6,271 nucleotides of DNA, taken from contig DAOUCV010000086.1 of NCBI GenBank assembly GCA_034432095.1, positions 1-6,271 of the forward strand. The letters are read 5' to 3'. Under the pieces are notes generated by a model. The model was not told the DNA's origin. It saw nothing but the letters and a program-made list of their open reading frames with translations, and ran no database searches. Every line of letters begins with the position of its first letter. The first letter of the stretch is position 1. The translations under genes were made by a program, and so were the position numbers. Below, in pieces: positions 6,185 through 6,271 of this stretch. Origin of the DNA: DAOUCV01 sp034432095 (lineage in GTDB: Bacteria; Chloroflexota; Dehalococcoidia; Dehalococcoidales; UBA2162).

Positions 6185-6271
6185 TCATTCCATCAGTATT
6201 GTCTTTACAATAAGCTCTTTCGCCCTTTTTACCTCATCGTCGGAGATATACTCCATGACATTCTTGATATT
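6185..6271 (-). CDS. C-terminal end of an unrecognised gene upstream of arsC (5' part outside the window)
   Basis: An open frame enters from the right edge and gives 28 residues, NIKNVMEYISDDEVKRAKEL then IVKTILME, before TGA (6185-6187). The composition suggests a charged, amphipathic helical C terminus. The stop lies six bases before the ATG of arsC, so the two were probably one transcript with coupled translation. I do not recognise the family. In this position an ArsR regulator or another ars accessory protein is possible, but nothing in these residues establishes that. Confidence 0.6.
   Translation of the reverse strand, partial: NIKNVMEYISDDEVKRAKELIVKTILME

Noticed and set aside
1..6271. 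CRISPR arrays, tRNA/rRNA genes, insertion sequences
   Set aside because: No regularly spaced repeats, no tRNA-like cloverleaf and no transposase motifs were seen on either strand.

Overview
All recognisable genes lie on the minus strand, so the window reads right to left. It holds the end of an arsenic-resistance cluster, then two genes for GH130-type (mannoside phosphorylase/mannosidase) five-bladed beta-propellers, then a short-chain dehydrogenase cut by the left edge. Good Shine-Dalgarno sequences (AGGAGGT, GGAGGT, AAGGAGG, AGAGGTGA) precede four of the starts. The gene content fits an uncultured anaerobic bacterium. The C-terminal DUF5679-type zinc ribbon and the Fe-S remnant beside acr3 make me think of Chloroflexota/Dehalococcoidia, but this is an impression of the families and was not tested.

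Arsenic part (right, 4458-6271): the last 28 codons of an unrecognised gene; arsC, a thioredoxin-type arsenate reductase whose canonical start is separated from the rest by one extra base in a T run; a decayed PF04060-type Fe-S mini-gene that starts on the arsC stop codon; and an intact acr3 arsenite efflux permease. ArsC makes arsenite and Acr3 exports it. The Fe-S remnant between them is broken by a frameshift, a Cys-to-Tyr change and an in-frame TAG.

Glycoside part (centre, 1021-4306): a 435-aa GH130 protein with a C-terminal four-cysteine zinc ribbon, then after 55 bp a 640-aa protein made of two GH130 propellers in one chain. The 435-aa propeller closely resembles the second half of the 640-aa protein. 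The first half is more diverged and has lost several family-typical residues. This three-propeller cassette is the least ordinary part of the window. No transporter or other carbohydrate gene accompanies it here.

Left part (1-1020): a 226-bp gap with a plausible sigma70-type promoter, then an NAD-type SDR oxidoreductase with an unusual polyproline insertion. There are no RNA genes, CRISPR arrays, transposases or convincing intrinsic terminators, and no gene-free stretch longer than 300 bp.
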